Source: Clostridia bacterium
Lineage (GTDB): Bacteria > Bacillota > Clostridia > Oscillospirales > CAG-272
Direction: 5' to 3'
DNA length: 64,000 nucleotides
Assembly (NCBI GenBank): GCA_017462485.1
Contig: JAFTRA010000042.1
Location: forward strand, 1 to 64,000
Below, piece after piece: positions 1 through 7,929 of this stretch; position 1 is the stretch's first letter, and each line of letters opens with the position of its first letter. Below the pieces are notes generated by a model. The model worked only from the letters and a program-made list of their open reading frames with translations. It was not told where the DNA came from and ran no database searches. A program made the position numbers and the translations under genes.

Positions 1-74
1 AATAAAAACACCATAAAAATAAAGAAAACCGGTGGTTTTCAACCTTAATTTTCTTGAAAATTGTAAAAAATACA

Positions 75-110
75 ACCGAGGTGCTGCGTAATACAACACC
101 TCGGTGTTTT
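75..110 (+). terminator. Rho-independent terminator, probably bidirectional
   Basis: A 9-bp perfect stem (75-83 with 97-105, arm ACCGAGGTG) is followed on the plus strand by GTTTTTATT. It would end a plus-strand gene lying left of the window. On the minus strand the same stem is followed by a T-rich stretch and could end the liv operon, whose last stop is at 197. Confidence 0.75.
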
Positions 111-196
111 TATTCGGTTATGCCTAAATGAAGCAGCACCTTTTGATAAAGCAGTTGCTTTGTTTTTAATAAAATCTCTGCTCCGCGTTGATAAAA

Positions 197-907
197 TCAA
201 CCGCCGAGATAAGCCTTCTTTACCGCATCATCGGAAAGAAGCTCAATTCCCGTTCCGGTTTTTGTCATAGTGCCGAGGTCGAGAACGTATGCTCTGTGCG
301 CAATAGAGAGAGCCTTTTTCGCATTCTGCTCAACGAGAAGAACGGTCGTTCCCTGCTCGTTTACCTTCTTTATCATATCAAAGATAGTGTTTACGTAAAG
401 AGGAGAGAGTCCCATACTCGGCTCGTCAAGAAGAAGAAGTGAGGGACTTGACATAAGCGCGCGACTCATAGCAAGCATCTGCTGCTCACCGCCCGAAAGA
501 GTTCCCGCTACCTGTTTGGAGCGCTCCTTTAAAATAGGAAAATAAGAATACATTTCCTCAAGCTTTGCCTGGTACTCCGCTTTATCCTTTTTGGTAAAGT
601 AGCCAAGCTGAAGATTTTCAAGAACGGTAAGCTCTTGGAATATACGTCTTCCCTCGGGAACCTGAGCCATACCGAGTGAAACAAGCTTATGAGCAGGCAT
701 ATTAGTTATATCCTTACCGTCAAAGACAACGCTTCCGGAAAACTTAGGTATAATGCAGTTAAGCGCGTGCATAATAGTCGTTTTTCCCGCTCCGTTAGCT
801 CCGATGAGCGATACGACCTCTCCCTTATTTACTTCAAAGGAGACGCCTTTTACCGCTTTTATAAGTCCGTAATGGACTTCAAGATTTTTTACTTCAAGTA
901 ATGCCAT
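197..907 (-). CDS. livF: Branched-chain amino acid ABC transporter ATPase LivF
   Basis: One of two cytoplasmic ATPases that power high-affinity import of leucine, isoleucine and valine through LivHM. Walker A GANGAGKT lies at residues 36-43, followed by an LSGGEQQ signature and a Walker B ending LLLLDEP. The length (236 aa) is normal for LivF. I place the start at the ATG at 907 because GGAG sits 9 bases upstream. An ATG at 916 would add three residues but lies directly on that GGAG. It is the last gene of livJHMGF, with its start within a few bases of the livG stop, which suggests translational coupling. Identification is firm to family; the substrate is inferred from the whole five-gene set. 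Confidence 0.93.
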   Translation of the reverse strand: MALLEVKNLEVHYGLIKAVKGVSFEVNKGEVVSLIGANGAGKTTIMHALNCIIPKFSGSVVFDGKDITNMPAHKLVSLGMAQVPEGRRIFQELTVLENLQLGYFTKKDKAEYQAKLEEMYSYFPILKERSKQVAGTLSGGEQQMLAMSRALMSSPSLLLLDEPSMGLSPLYVNTIFDMIKKVNEQGTTVLLVEQNAKKALSIAHRAYVLDLGTMTKTGTGIELLSDDAVKKAYLGG

Positions 908-908
908 A

Positions 909-1685
909 TCAGTCATCTCCTAAATAAGCTCTGACAACCTCGGGGTTATTAAGAACCTCATCTACGTTACCCTCAGCAAGCACCTGACCGAAATTAAGAA
1001 CGGTGAGTCTATCGCAAATGCCCGACACAAGACTCATATCGTGCTCGATTAAGAGTATCGTCATATCAAAGTTATCTCTTACAAATTTTATTGTTTCCAT
1101 AAGCTCCGCGGTTTCCTGGGGGTTCATACCCGCCGCAGGCTCGTCAAGCAAGAGAAGCTTCGGCCCTGTTGCCAAGGCTCTTGCTATCTCAAGCTTTCTC
1201 TGCTTACCGTAAGGAAGGTTGCAAGCAAGGATATTTCTCTCTTCGAGAAGTCCGAAAATTTTGAGAAGCTCCTTTGCTTTGTTTCGCATATTCTTCTCTG
1301 TCTCAAAGTGAGACGGAAGTCTGAACATACTTACAAAGGGATTGCACTTGAACGCAGGGTTATTATGAAGTCCTACCATAACGTTTCGTATTACCGACAT
1401 ATTGTTGAAAAGACGAATGTTCTGGAAGGTTCTCGCTATTCCCTTTTGATTTATCGCTTCCTGCTTAAGTCCTTTAAGCTCTTCACCGTTAAGATAAAAA
1501 GTTCCGTACGTGGGCTGGTAAACCCCCGTAAGCATATTGAAAACAGTTGTTTTTCCCGCGCCGTTAGGACCGATAAGACCGTAAATCTCATTCTTTTTAA
1601 TTTTTAAGTTTACGTCCTGCGCTGCTTTAAGACCGCCAAAGGAGATACCGAGATTTTCTGTTTTTAATACATAATTTTCCGACAT
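909..1685 (-). CDS. livG: Branched-chain amino acid ABC transporter ATPase LivG
   Basis: Second ATPase of the Liv importer. Walker A GPNGAGKT is at residues 39-46, and Walker B reads LLLLDEPAAGM. The signature is a LivG-type degenerate PYGKQRKLEIARAL rather than LSGGQ. The C-terminal part matches the LivG/BPD-transporter C-terminal extension. The length is 258 aa. The ATG is preceded by AGGAGAA at good spacing. It lies between livM (16-base gap) and livF. Confidence 0.93.
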   Translation of the reverse strand: MSENYVLKTENLGISFGGLKAAQDVNLKIKKNEIYGLIGPNGAGKTTVFNMLTGVYQPTYGTFYLNGEELKGLKQEAINQKGIARTFQNIRLFNNMSVIRNVMVGLHNNPAFKCNPFVSMFRLPSHFETEKNMRNKAKELLKIFGLLEERNILACNLPYGKQRKLEIARALATGPKLLLLDEPAAGMNPQETAELMETIKFVRDNFDMTILLIEHDMSLVSGICDRLTVLNFGQVLAEGNVDEVLNNPEVVRAYLGDD

Positions 1686-1701
1686 ATTACCCGTTCTCCT
1701 T

Positions 1702-2883
1702 TCACTTTTGATTTTTATCCGGCTTATCCGGAGTATAGGTCGTTAAGTTAAAGTCTGTAGAAAGCACCTCGTCGGTTATAATCTTGGTAGGAATTTCGTC
1801 CCATTCGCCTGCGTCATCTCTTATGTCAGACTCGCTCGATTTAACCTTGAATACCTTACTCATAATCTTTTCTTTAAGATTCTGAAGATTGAATTTCTCA
1901 CGAACGTTCTTAAGCGCCGGAGCATTCTTATATATTACCATAACAATAAGAATCAGCGCATATACGAGCGTTTTTACAGCCGCCATATCACCGGAAAGCA
2001 TAGATTTGAGAGCAAAGTTGATATAGGTTATAAGGATTGCCGAAATTATAGAGCCGCCGATACTTCCCATACCGCCAAGCACTACCATAACGAGAATTTC
2101 TATAGAATAATTATATGAGAAGAATGAATACTGAATGGGAGAGGTTGTTCCCGTATAGATAACGCCCGCAACTCCAGCGAAAAATGCCGAAACAACGAAA
2201 ACGAACAGCTTATAATAGGTGACGTTAACACCCATAGCTTTTGCGGCTATCTCGTTATCTCTGATTGCGGTTATCGCTCTTCCGTGCTTTGAGCGTATAA
2301 GATTCTGAACAACGAAGAGCATAAATAATACCGCAATAAACGTAGGAATAAAGAGCGGTAAGGCTCGTTTTCCTGCTTTAAGATATTCGGTGTAAAACTC
2401 GGATTGAAGTCCCTGCGCACCGCCAAAGAAGGGCAGGTTTTTGCAAATGTTACGCACGATTTCTCCGAAAGCGAGGGTTACTATCGCAAGATAGTCACCG
2501 CGAAGACGGAGAGCAGGAAGCCCTACTATAAATCCGAACACCGCAGCACTGACACCTCCGGCTAAAATAGATATAATGAGAACGAGCGTCAGGGGAAGCG
2601 TTCCTGCAAGCGCATTTGCTACGGTTGCCCCAAGATATGCTCCAACGCACATAAAGCCCGCATGACCGAGAGAAAGCTCTCCGAGAAGTCCTACAACAAG
2701 ATTTAAGGAAACCGCGAGAATAATACTATAACCTATCTGAATTAAGAGGTTCGGGGTCGCTCTGTTAAGCGCTCCAACGTAATAAAGAACGGTAAACAGA
2801 AGAAGTACCGCGCCAACGCCTATATAATTTACGTAATGCTTGAGCTTGAAAGCATTTTTTATATTTTTAAAATAATTTGACAT
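1702..2883 (-). CDS. livM: Branched-chain amino acid ABC transporter permease LivM
   Basis: Multi-pass inner-membrane permease that pairs with LivH. Hydrophobic segments run from about residue 17 to 320. The family-typical runs LGHAGFMCVGAY and GGMGSIGG are present. The last about 70 residues form a charged, acidic, non-membrane tail that ends in a Thr/Asp/Lys-rich stretch. This makes the protein 393 aa, longer than many LivM proteins. The start ATG follows GGAGTAG. It is in the middle of the livJHMGF operon. Confidence 0.92.
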   Translation of the reverse strand: MSNYFKNIKNAFKLKHYVNYIGVGAVLLLFTVLYYVGALNRATPNLLIQIGYSIILAVSLNLVVGLLGELSLGHAGFMCVGAYLGATVANALAGTLPLTLVLIISILAGGVSAAVFGFIVGLPALRLRGDYLAIVTLAFGEIVRNICKNLPFFGGAQGLQSEFYTEYLKAGKRALPLFIPTFIAVLFMLFVVQNLIRSKHGRAITAIRDNEIAAKAMGVNVTYYKLFVFVVSAFFAGVAGVIYTGTTSPIQYSFFSYNYSIEILVMVVLGGMGSIGGSIISAILITYINFALKSMLSGDMAAVKTLVYALILIVMVIYKNAPALKNVREKFNLQNLKEKIMSKVFKVKSSESDIRDDAGEWDEIPTKIITDEVLSTDFNLTTYTPDKPDKNQK

Positions 2884-2902
2884 ATCAGCTACTCCTTTCT
2901 TC

Positions 2903-3763
2903 TTATACCTTTTCTCTACGCTTCTTACCGAGAAGGCCGGTGGGCTTAACGAGAAGAATTATAATAAGAAGGCTGAATTCAATAGCGGTTGTATAGGGCG
3001 CAATAGCGGGAACGCTGAGCGCAAGCTTCTCAATAACACCGAGAAGCACACCGCCTATCATAGCGCCGGGAATCGAACCTATACCTCCTATAACGGCTGC
3101 GGTAAACGCCTTTATGCCGGGCATTGAGCCGAGCGTCGGAGATACCGTGGGAATTTGCATAAGATAGAAAATACTTGCGCATGCCGCAAGCGCTGAGCCG
3201 ATCGCAAAGGTGAGCATAATTATAAAGTTAACGTTAACGCCCATAAGCTGCGCTGCTGCTCTATCCTCTGAAACCGCTACCATCGCTCTTCCTGTTTTAG
3301 TAAGATTTACAAACAACGTAAGTCCTATCATTATTATGGTAGCTACTACGAGAGTTACAATAGTAGAATAGTTGATTCCCATAAACGAGCCGTGTATGGT
3401 AAAGTCAACGGGGTGCGATTTTGCACCGAATATCAATTGCGACATACCCTGCAAGAGATAGCTGACACCTATCGCCGTTATCAAAACCGCAAGCGGTGAT
3501 GCGCCTCTTAAAGGACGATAGGCACACTTTTCAACCAAGACGCCAAGTGCGGTACACACGACTACGGATACAACAATAGCAAGAATTTTCGCACCGACGG
3601 TTTCTCCCATCATAAGAGTGGTAAACACAGCGTATGCACCTACCATTATTATATCACCGTGGGCGAAGTTAAGCATTTTTGCAATTCCGTATACCATAGT
3701 ATATCCCAAAGCAATAAGAGCATAAATCGCACCTAAGCTGAGCCCATCTATAAGTGTACTCAT
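2903..3763 (-). CDS. livH: Branched-chain amino acid ABC transporter permease LivH
   Basis: Inner-membrane permease partner of LivM, 286 aa with about eight hydrophobic segments. The LivH hallmarks LNFAHGDIIMVGAY near the N-terminus and GGIGSIPGAMIGG near residue 225 are visible. The start follows AAAGGATAAC. It is separated from livJ by a 149-base gap that carries a long stem-loop (3873-3900), as often seen between a highly expressed binding protein and its permeases. Confidence 0.93.
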   Translation of the reverse strand: MSTLIDGLSLGAIYALIALGYTMVYGIAKMLNFAHGDIIMVGAYAVFTTLMMGETVGAKILAIVVSVVVCTALGVLVEKCAYRPLRGASPLAVLITAIGVSYLLQGMSQLIFGAKSHPVDFTIHGSFMGINYSTIVTLVVATIIMIGLTLFVNLTKTGRAMVAVSEDRAAAQLMGVNVNFIIMLTFAIGSALAACASIFYLMQIPTVSPTLGSMPGIKAFTAAVIGGIGSIPGAMIGGVLLGVIEKLALSVPAIAPYTTAIEFSLLIIILLVKPTGLLGKKRREKV

Positions 3764-3872
3764 TTTTAAGTTATCCTTTCAAAATTCGAGTTATAGGCTA
3801 ATTTTGAAGCCTATTATTTACATTTTACAACTAAATAAGGATTTTTTTAAAAACCCCTATATATAGTTTTGG

Positions 3873-3900
3873 CTTCGCGCAGAATTAGCTCTGCGCGAAG
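3873..3900 (-). promoter_or_regulatory. Intercistronic stem-loop between livJ and livH
   Basis: An 11-bp perfect, GC-rich stem (CTTCGCGCAGA pairing with its complement) has a 6-base loop and sits just after the livJ stop. On the minus strand it is not followed directly by a U-run (next bases GCCAAAAC). A partial terminator or a 3'-end stabiliser, allowing more binding protein than permease, is more likely than a full stop. This role is inferred. Confidence 0.6.
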
Positions 3901-3912
3901 TCCATTTGAATA

Positions 3913-5043
3913 TTAGTTAAATTCAACTATCTTGGGAGCCTTGGAGCACTTACCGTCAGCAGTCCAAGTCATTCCGTTACCGGTAATACCGTTATAGGAG
4001 AAGTCGGAAGAAATAACTGCGTTCTTAACTGCGGTGGAAACCTCTTCGGCAGAAAGCTTATAATCTTTAACGCCTGCCTTTTCAAGGGCTGCTGCGATAA
4101 CCATAACAACGTCATAAGCGTCAGCTGCGAACTGATCGGGCTTTTCGCCGTACTTAGCTTCATATGCAGCTACGAATGCCTTAACGTTTTCTTCCTCGGA
4201 GTTAACATCGAAGGGAGTGATGTACATAATCTTGTTAGTGATATCCGAAATATAGTCAGCAATACCGTCAAATCCGTCGCAACCGAAGAATGCACCGTCA
4301 TATCCCTTTGCAACTGCAGCCTTCATAAAGAGCTGAGCTTCATTATAATAGAAGGGCATGAACACTACGTCGCAATCCTTGAGTGCTTCTGCCTGTGTGG
4401 AGAAGTCAACCTTATTTTCTGCATCGAATTTCTGCTCAACGTAGGTTACGTTAAGCTCAGCCATCTTAGCCTTGAATGCCTGGTAGATACCGTCAGAATA
4501 AGGATCAGAGGTATCGTAAAGAGCTCCTATCTTAACGTAAGCTGAGTTAGCTACGATATTCTCTGCCGCAAGAGTACCCTGGTCGGGATCACCGAAGCAA
4601 AGGCGGAAGGAATAATCCATATTGTCAATTACCTTATCAGCAGAGCCGGAGGGCGTCATGCAGAATACTTTATCTACGTTTGCCTTCTTTGCAAAGGCTT
4701 CCGCAGAACCACTTGTTACTCCACCGAGAGATATCTGCATACCTGCGTCATAAAGCACGTCGTAGTTTGCTGCTGCCTCGTCTGCGCCTGCCTGGTCATC
4801 AAGGATTGCGAAGGAAAGCTGAAGTCCGCCCTTCTTGTTATATTCTTCAACTGCGAGCTGAGCTCCGTTCTTTACAGAGTTACCGTAAGATGCTGCGTCT
4901 CCGGTCAAGGGACCTGTTGCACCAATCTTAAAGCTGTTCTTCTCGAACGTTTTATCAGCACACGATGTAAGTGCGAATGCTGCGGTTGCCATAGTTGTTA
5001 CAGCCAAGACGGCGGCTGCTACCTTTTTAAATACGTTTTTCAT
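3913..5043 (-). CDS. livJ: Branched-chain amino acid-binding lipoprotein LivJ/LivK type
   Basis: Extracellular solute-binding component (Peripla_BP_6 family) of the Liv importer, 376 aa. The N-terminus is a lipoprotein signal with lipobox LTSC and Cys28 as the likely lipidation site, so the protein is anchored on the outer face of the membrane. The mature start shows the family pattern IGATGPLTGD and then GGVTSG. It is the first structural gene of livJHMGF. It lies 57 bases downstream of a terminator-like hairpin and a leader ORF, which suggests control by attenuation. The exact ligand among branched-chain or other amino acids is not proven by sequence. Confidence 0.92.
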   Translation of the reverse strand: MKNVFKKVAAAVLAVTTMATAAFALTSCADKTFEKNSFKIGATGPLTGDAASYGNSVKNGAQLAVEEYNKKGGLQLSFAILDDQAGADEAAANYDVLYDAGMQISLGGVTSGSAEAFAKKANVDKVFCMTPSGSADKVIDNMDYSFRLCFGDPDQGTLAAENIVANSAYVKIGALYDTSDPYSDGIYQAFKAKMAELNVTYVEQKFDAENKVDFSTQAEALKDCDVVFMPFYYNEAQLFMKAAVAKGYDGAFFGCDGFDGIADYISDITNKIMYITPFDVNSEEENVKAFVAAYEAKYGEKPDQFAADAYDVVMVIAAALEKAGVKDYKLSAEEVSTAVKNAVISSDFSYNGITGNGMTWTADGKCSKAPKIVEFN

Positions 5044-5091
5044 TTTTGTTTTCTCCTCAGAGTTATTTATATTTTAATTTTTTAAAAGCGA

Positions 5092-5124
5092 AAATAAAAA
5101 TAGCATACCCTAGAACGTATGCTA
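5092..5124 (-). terminator. Intrinsic terminator in the liv leader (attenuator)
   Basis: On the minus strand UAGCAUAC (5124-5117) pairs perfectly with GUAUGCUA (5108-5101) around an 8-base loop, and a U-rich run (UUUUUAUUUU) follows at once. It stands between a leader ORF and livJ, in the livJ transcription direction, so it would block transcription of the operon. The sequence GAAUAUGUGCU at the end of the leader ORF (5185-5175) can pair with AGCAUACGUUC of this element in 10 of 11 positions, two of them G-U. That gives an antiterminator. Confidence 0.7.
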
Positions 5125-5171
5125 AAACAAATATCAATGATTATAATTAATATAATAATATGATAAAAAAT

Positions 5172-5360
5172 TTAAGCACATATTCGTACGTCAATATATT
5201 TTTTTGTTATTCGGCATAGGCCGAAAGAATCTAGTATAACACTTTTAATAATAAGTATATCTTCCAGAATAATAGCGGAAATATTTTTTCCGAAGTTAAG
5301 AGAAGAATCAGCTATTTCGCTATGAGCAGTATAATTATTCATCTCAGCAACTCTCGTCAT
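5172..5360 (-). CDS. Leader ORF rich in Ile/Leu/Val codons upstream of livJ
   Basis: A 62-codon ORF with its ATG 8 bases after a strong GGGGG/AGGGGGA ribosome site, about 25 bases downstream of a consensus promoter. I recognise no protein family. Residues 27-43 contain 7 Ile, 3 Leu and 1 Val in 17 positions, followed at once by a 6-bp hairpin (5210-5225). The last codons overlap the arm of a predicted antiterminator. This is the layout of a ribosome-mediated attenuator: stalling at Ile/Leu codons would free the antiterminator and open livJ. A hydrophobic small protein is the alternative reading. The function is inferred from position only. Confidence 0.55.
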   Translation of the reverse strand: MTRVAEMNNYTAHSEIADSSLNFGKNISAIILEDILIIKSVILDSFGLCRITKKYIDVRICA

Positions 5361-5391
5361 TTGTATTTCCCCCTTCGTAAAAGATGTTCCT

Positions 5392-5420
5392 ATTATAGTC
5401 CTTTTTTTTGCGTTTGTCAA
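5392..5420 (-). promoter_or_regulatory. Sigma-A promoter of the liv leader/operon
   Basis: On the minus strand a perfect TTGACA (5420-5415) and a perfect TATAAT (5397-5392) are separated by 17 bases. Transcription would start near 5385, about 25 bases before the leader ORF. Confidence 0.85.
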
Positions 5421-5754
5421 TACTTTTAGATATGAAATTTTCTCATACCTATACTTATTTCTTGAATATATTGAATTTTCATCATCATCATAAACAATTT
5501 ATATCGCTTCAGCATATAGTTTTTAGGCGTTTTGCACATAAAATAGCTCATTTTAAAGTTTTTTCGACTGCAAAAAACTTTTATGTTTTTTAAAAATACT
5601 TCTACATATACGTACAAATGAATAAAAAACCGTAAAACTTCCTTTATATGAATAATTTTCCCTTGATTTTGATAAAGTCTTTTTACTCTCTATTCTCTAT
5701 AATGATTATTTTCTTATAAACAGTGGGCTTCACTTACCTTCGATGCAAAATAGT
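5421..5754. other. Intergenic stretch without recognised gene
   Basis: AT-rich DNA between the liv promoter and the terminator of the sugar operon. The open frames here have no ribosome site or recognisable product. I see no further structured element. Confidence 0.5.
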
Positions 5755-5784
5755 TGGGCGACCTGCGATAACACAGGTCGCCCA
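5755..5784 (-). terminator. Stem-loop ending the sugar-uptake operon
   Basis: A perfect 11-bp stem (TGGGCGACCTG and its complement) lies 59 bases after the last stop of the operon. On the minus strand it is followed by ACTATTTTGC, so the U-run is weak. Confidence 0.6.
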
Positions 5785-5842
5785 AGAGCATTGTTTTTTA
5801 TTTGTTCTGCGAGCTGCAGCTTGCAGCTCATCAACGTCTGTC

Positions 5843-6892
5843 TTATCCTACAAGACCCGAACGCTCTATACCCTGAACGAGATACTTCTGGCAGAAGAGA
5901 TACAGAATAAGAAGCGGTGCTATAATAAGCATACCTGCCGTATTCTGAATAACGTTCTGATACAAGCCCCATCCTGCGAACGTCTGGTACTGCAAGAGAG
6001 AGTCAGGAGGAGTTCCGTAAACGTCCGACATAAGATAGAAGTCGGCGCTGCTCCAGAAGAGTCCCGTATAGAACTCATCCGTCCACTGCCACGAGAATGA
6101 GAACAAGAATATCGTTATCATCATGGGAACTGAAAGCGGAAGTATTATCTGGAAGAATGTACGGAACACGCCCGATCCGTCAACGTATGCTGACTCTTCA
6201 AGCTCATCGGGAACACCCTTAAAGAACTGACGCATAAGGTAGATATAAAGACCGTTCTTAAACGCAAGTCCCGTTATCGAAAGAATTATGAGAGGCCACA
6301 TAGAGTTGTTAAGAATTAACGTTTTTCCCAAAATCAATTCGATAGGACCCTTATATCCCCAAGCCTGAACTGTAAGAATATCAAAGTTGATGAAGTGAGG
6401 AGCAATAGAATACTGCAACGTTCTATGAGGAATAATCATCGAAACGACAACTATCAACATAATAAGCGTGTTACCCTTAAACTTGAACTTAGCAAGACCG
6501 TAGCCTATAAGGCATGCGACAAGTGTCTGCAAAAGCGCGCAAACCAAGGATATCAAAAGCGTATTAAAGAACGCTGAGAAATAGTGGTTTTCGGTTATGA
6601 TAAATTTGTATGTATCAAGCGTGAAATGCTTTGGAATAAGCGAAACCGTTGAGTCAACGATGTCTTCCTTAGTCATAAACGAGCCGGCAATTCTTGAGAA
6701 GAATGGATAAAGAATTACGTAAGATACGCCAAGCATAAGTATAAATCTTATAACGTTAATCGCAACCTTTATCCAAGTATTTCCCGTTTTGAGCTTGCTC
6801 ATCATTCTTTCTTTAAAGGAGAGCTTACCTTCGTAGTCAACATGTATTGAATTCTTTGTTTCTTTTGTTACGTATGCATTTGAATTTTCCAT
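5843..6892 (-). CDS. Carbohydrate ABC transporter permease, MalG type (second pair)
   Basis: Inner-membrane permease of the CUT1 sugar-importer group, 349 aa. It has an N-terminal cytoplasmic stretch of about 45 residues and then six hydrophobic segments. The EAA loop that contacts the ATPase is present in the form ESAYVDGSGVFRTFF followed by PLSVP. The start ATG lies after GGAGG. It is the last gene of the operon, 12 bases after its MalF-like partner. No ATPase gene lies in the operon, so a shared MsmX-like ATPase encoded elsewhere is likely (inference). Confidence 0.88.
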   Translation of the reverse strand: MENSNAYVTKETKNSIHVDYEGKLSFKERMMSKLKTGNTWIKVAINVIRFILMLGVSYVILYPFFSRIAGSFMTKEDIVDSTVSLIPKHFTLDTYKFIITENHYFSAFFNTLLISLVCALLQTLVACLIGYGLAKFKFKGNTLIMLIVVVSMIIPHRTLQYSIAPHFINFDILTVQAWGYKGPIELILGKTLILNNSMWPLIILSITGLAFKNGLYIYLMRQFFKGVPDELEESAYVDGSGVFRTFFQIILPLSVPMMITIFLFSFSWQWTDEFYTGLFWSSADFYLMSDVYGTPPDSLLQYQTFAGWGLYQNVIQNTAGMLIIAPLLILYLFCQKYLVQGIERSGLVG

Positions 6893-6904
6893 GCTGCCAC
6901 CTCC

Positions 6905-7915
6905 TTAATCTCTTCTCTGATAGAATATGAACGACGATGCTATAGCCGCTATGGCAGCTATTATAAGCATAATAACAAGGAAGTATATCCAAGACATAGC
7001 CGTCGCTTTATAAGTACTACCGATTGCCTGTTTTTCTATGAATTTAATCATAGTATTCTCTGTTCTTGTAAAGGCGTCAATAACAGTATAAACACCGTTT
7101 ACGAGAATCATAGGAGATATCATCGGGAATGTTACCTTCCAGAAGGTTTCCCAACCGGTAGCGCCGTCTATGCGGCACGCTTCGTAAATCGAAGGAGATA
7201 TCGACTGCAATCCCGCAAGGAAGATAAGCATCTGAACACCCGAGTAGTTGATGATATTATAAACGTCGTTTACAATACTAACAACGTACGTAACGAGCTC
7301 GCCGCCGACCTTCATGCTTGCGAACAGCTTTTCTACGTCAAGCGCAGATATAATCTCGTTTGCGCCGCCCTGACCTGAACCGTCATTGATACCCTCTTGA
7401 GACTGTGCCGACATAAAGTCGCTGGCATTTATAGTCTCCATAATACCCGTAGAAACTATAACGGGAAGGAAGAATATAGCACGGAATGCTGCTCTACCAA
7501 GCATCTTCTGGTTCAAAACAACAGCTATGAAGAGCGAGAAAATTATTACCGCGGGAACTTCAAATATAAGCTGCTGAATACCTGCTACAAGACTCACCGT
7601 AAAGCCCGAGCTATCGGTAAATGCGGCTATGTAGTATTCAAATCCTACAAAGTCATACACAATATCTCCGGGAACCGTTGCATAGTCGGGAGAACTCATA
7701 CTGAACCATATTGAGTCAAGAAGGATAGGAAGATATATGAGAACTACGCCAAGGATGAAAGGCAGAACGAACACGTAGCCCGCACGAGCTTTTCTTGCGT
7801 CAAGAGAAACTTTCTTTCTCTTCTTGAGCAATCCGTTAGAATCGAGTTCGGAGTTATCTATTACCGGAGCCGATACTTCAAGCTCTTCGGAAACCTGATT
7901 TAAATTTTCACTCAT
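6905..7915 (-). CDS. Carbohydrate ABC transporter permease, MalF type (second pair)
   Basis: Partner permease of the preceding MalG-like protein, 336 aa. The N-terminal about 40 residues are charged and the membrane segments follow. The EAA loop reads EACRIDGATGWETFW, then PMISP. Unusually, a Gly/Ser/Asn-rich stretch of roughly 60 residues (about 165-225) is inserted between membrane segments, where most family members have a short loop. It probably lies outside the cell. The start follows AAGGAGG. It is 14 bases after the large secreted protein gene. Confidence 0.87.
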   Translation of the reverse strand: MSENLNQVSEELEVSAPVIDNSELDSNGLLKKRKKVSLDARKARAGYVFVLPFILGVVLIYLPILLDSIWFSMSSPDYATVPGDIVYDFVGFEYYIAAFTDSSGFTVSLVAGIQQLIFEVPAVIIFSLFIAVVLNQKMLGRAAFRAIFFLPVIVSTGIMETINASDFMSAQSQEGINDGSGQGGANEIISALDVEKLFASMKVGGELVTYVVSIVNDVYNIINYSGVQMLIFLAGLQSISPSIYEACRIDGATGWETFWKVTFPMISPMILVNGVYTVIDAFTRTENTMIKFIEKQAIGSTYKATAMSWIYFLVIMLIIAAIAAIASSFIFYQRRD

Positions 7916-7929
7916 TTCTCTCTACCTCC

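Noticed and set aside
5092..5420. T-box riboswitch in the liv leader
   Set aside because: No conserved T-box sequence or antiterminator bulge is visible; the short leader with an Ile/Leu-rich ORF fits ribosome-mediated attenuation better.
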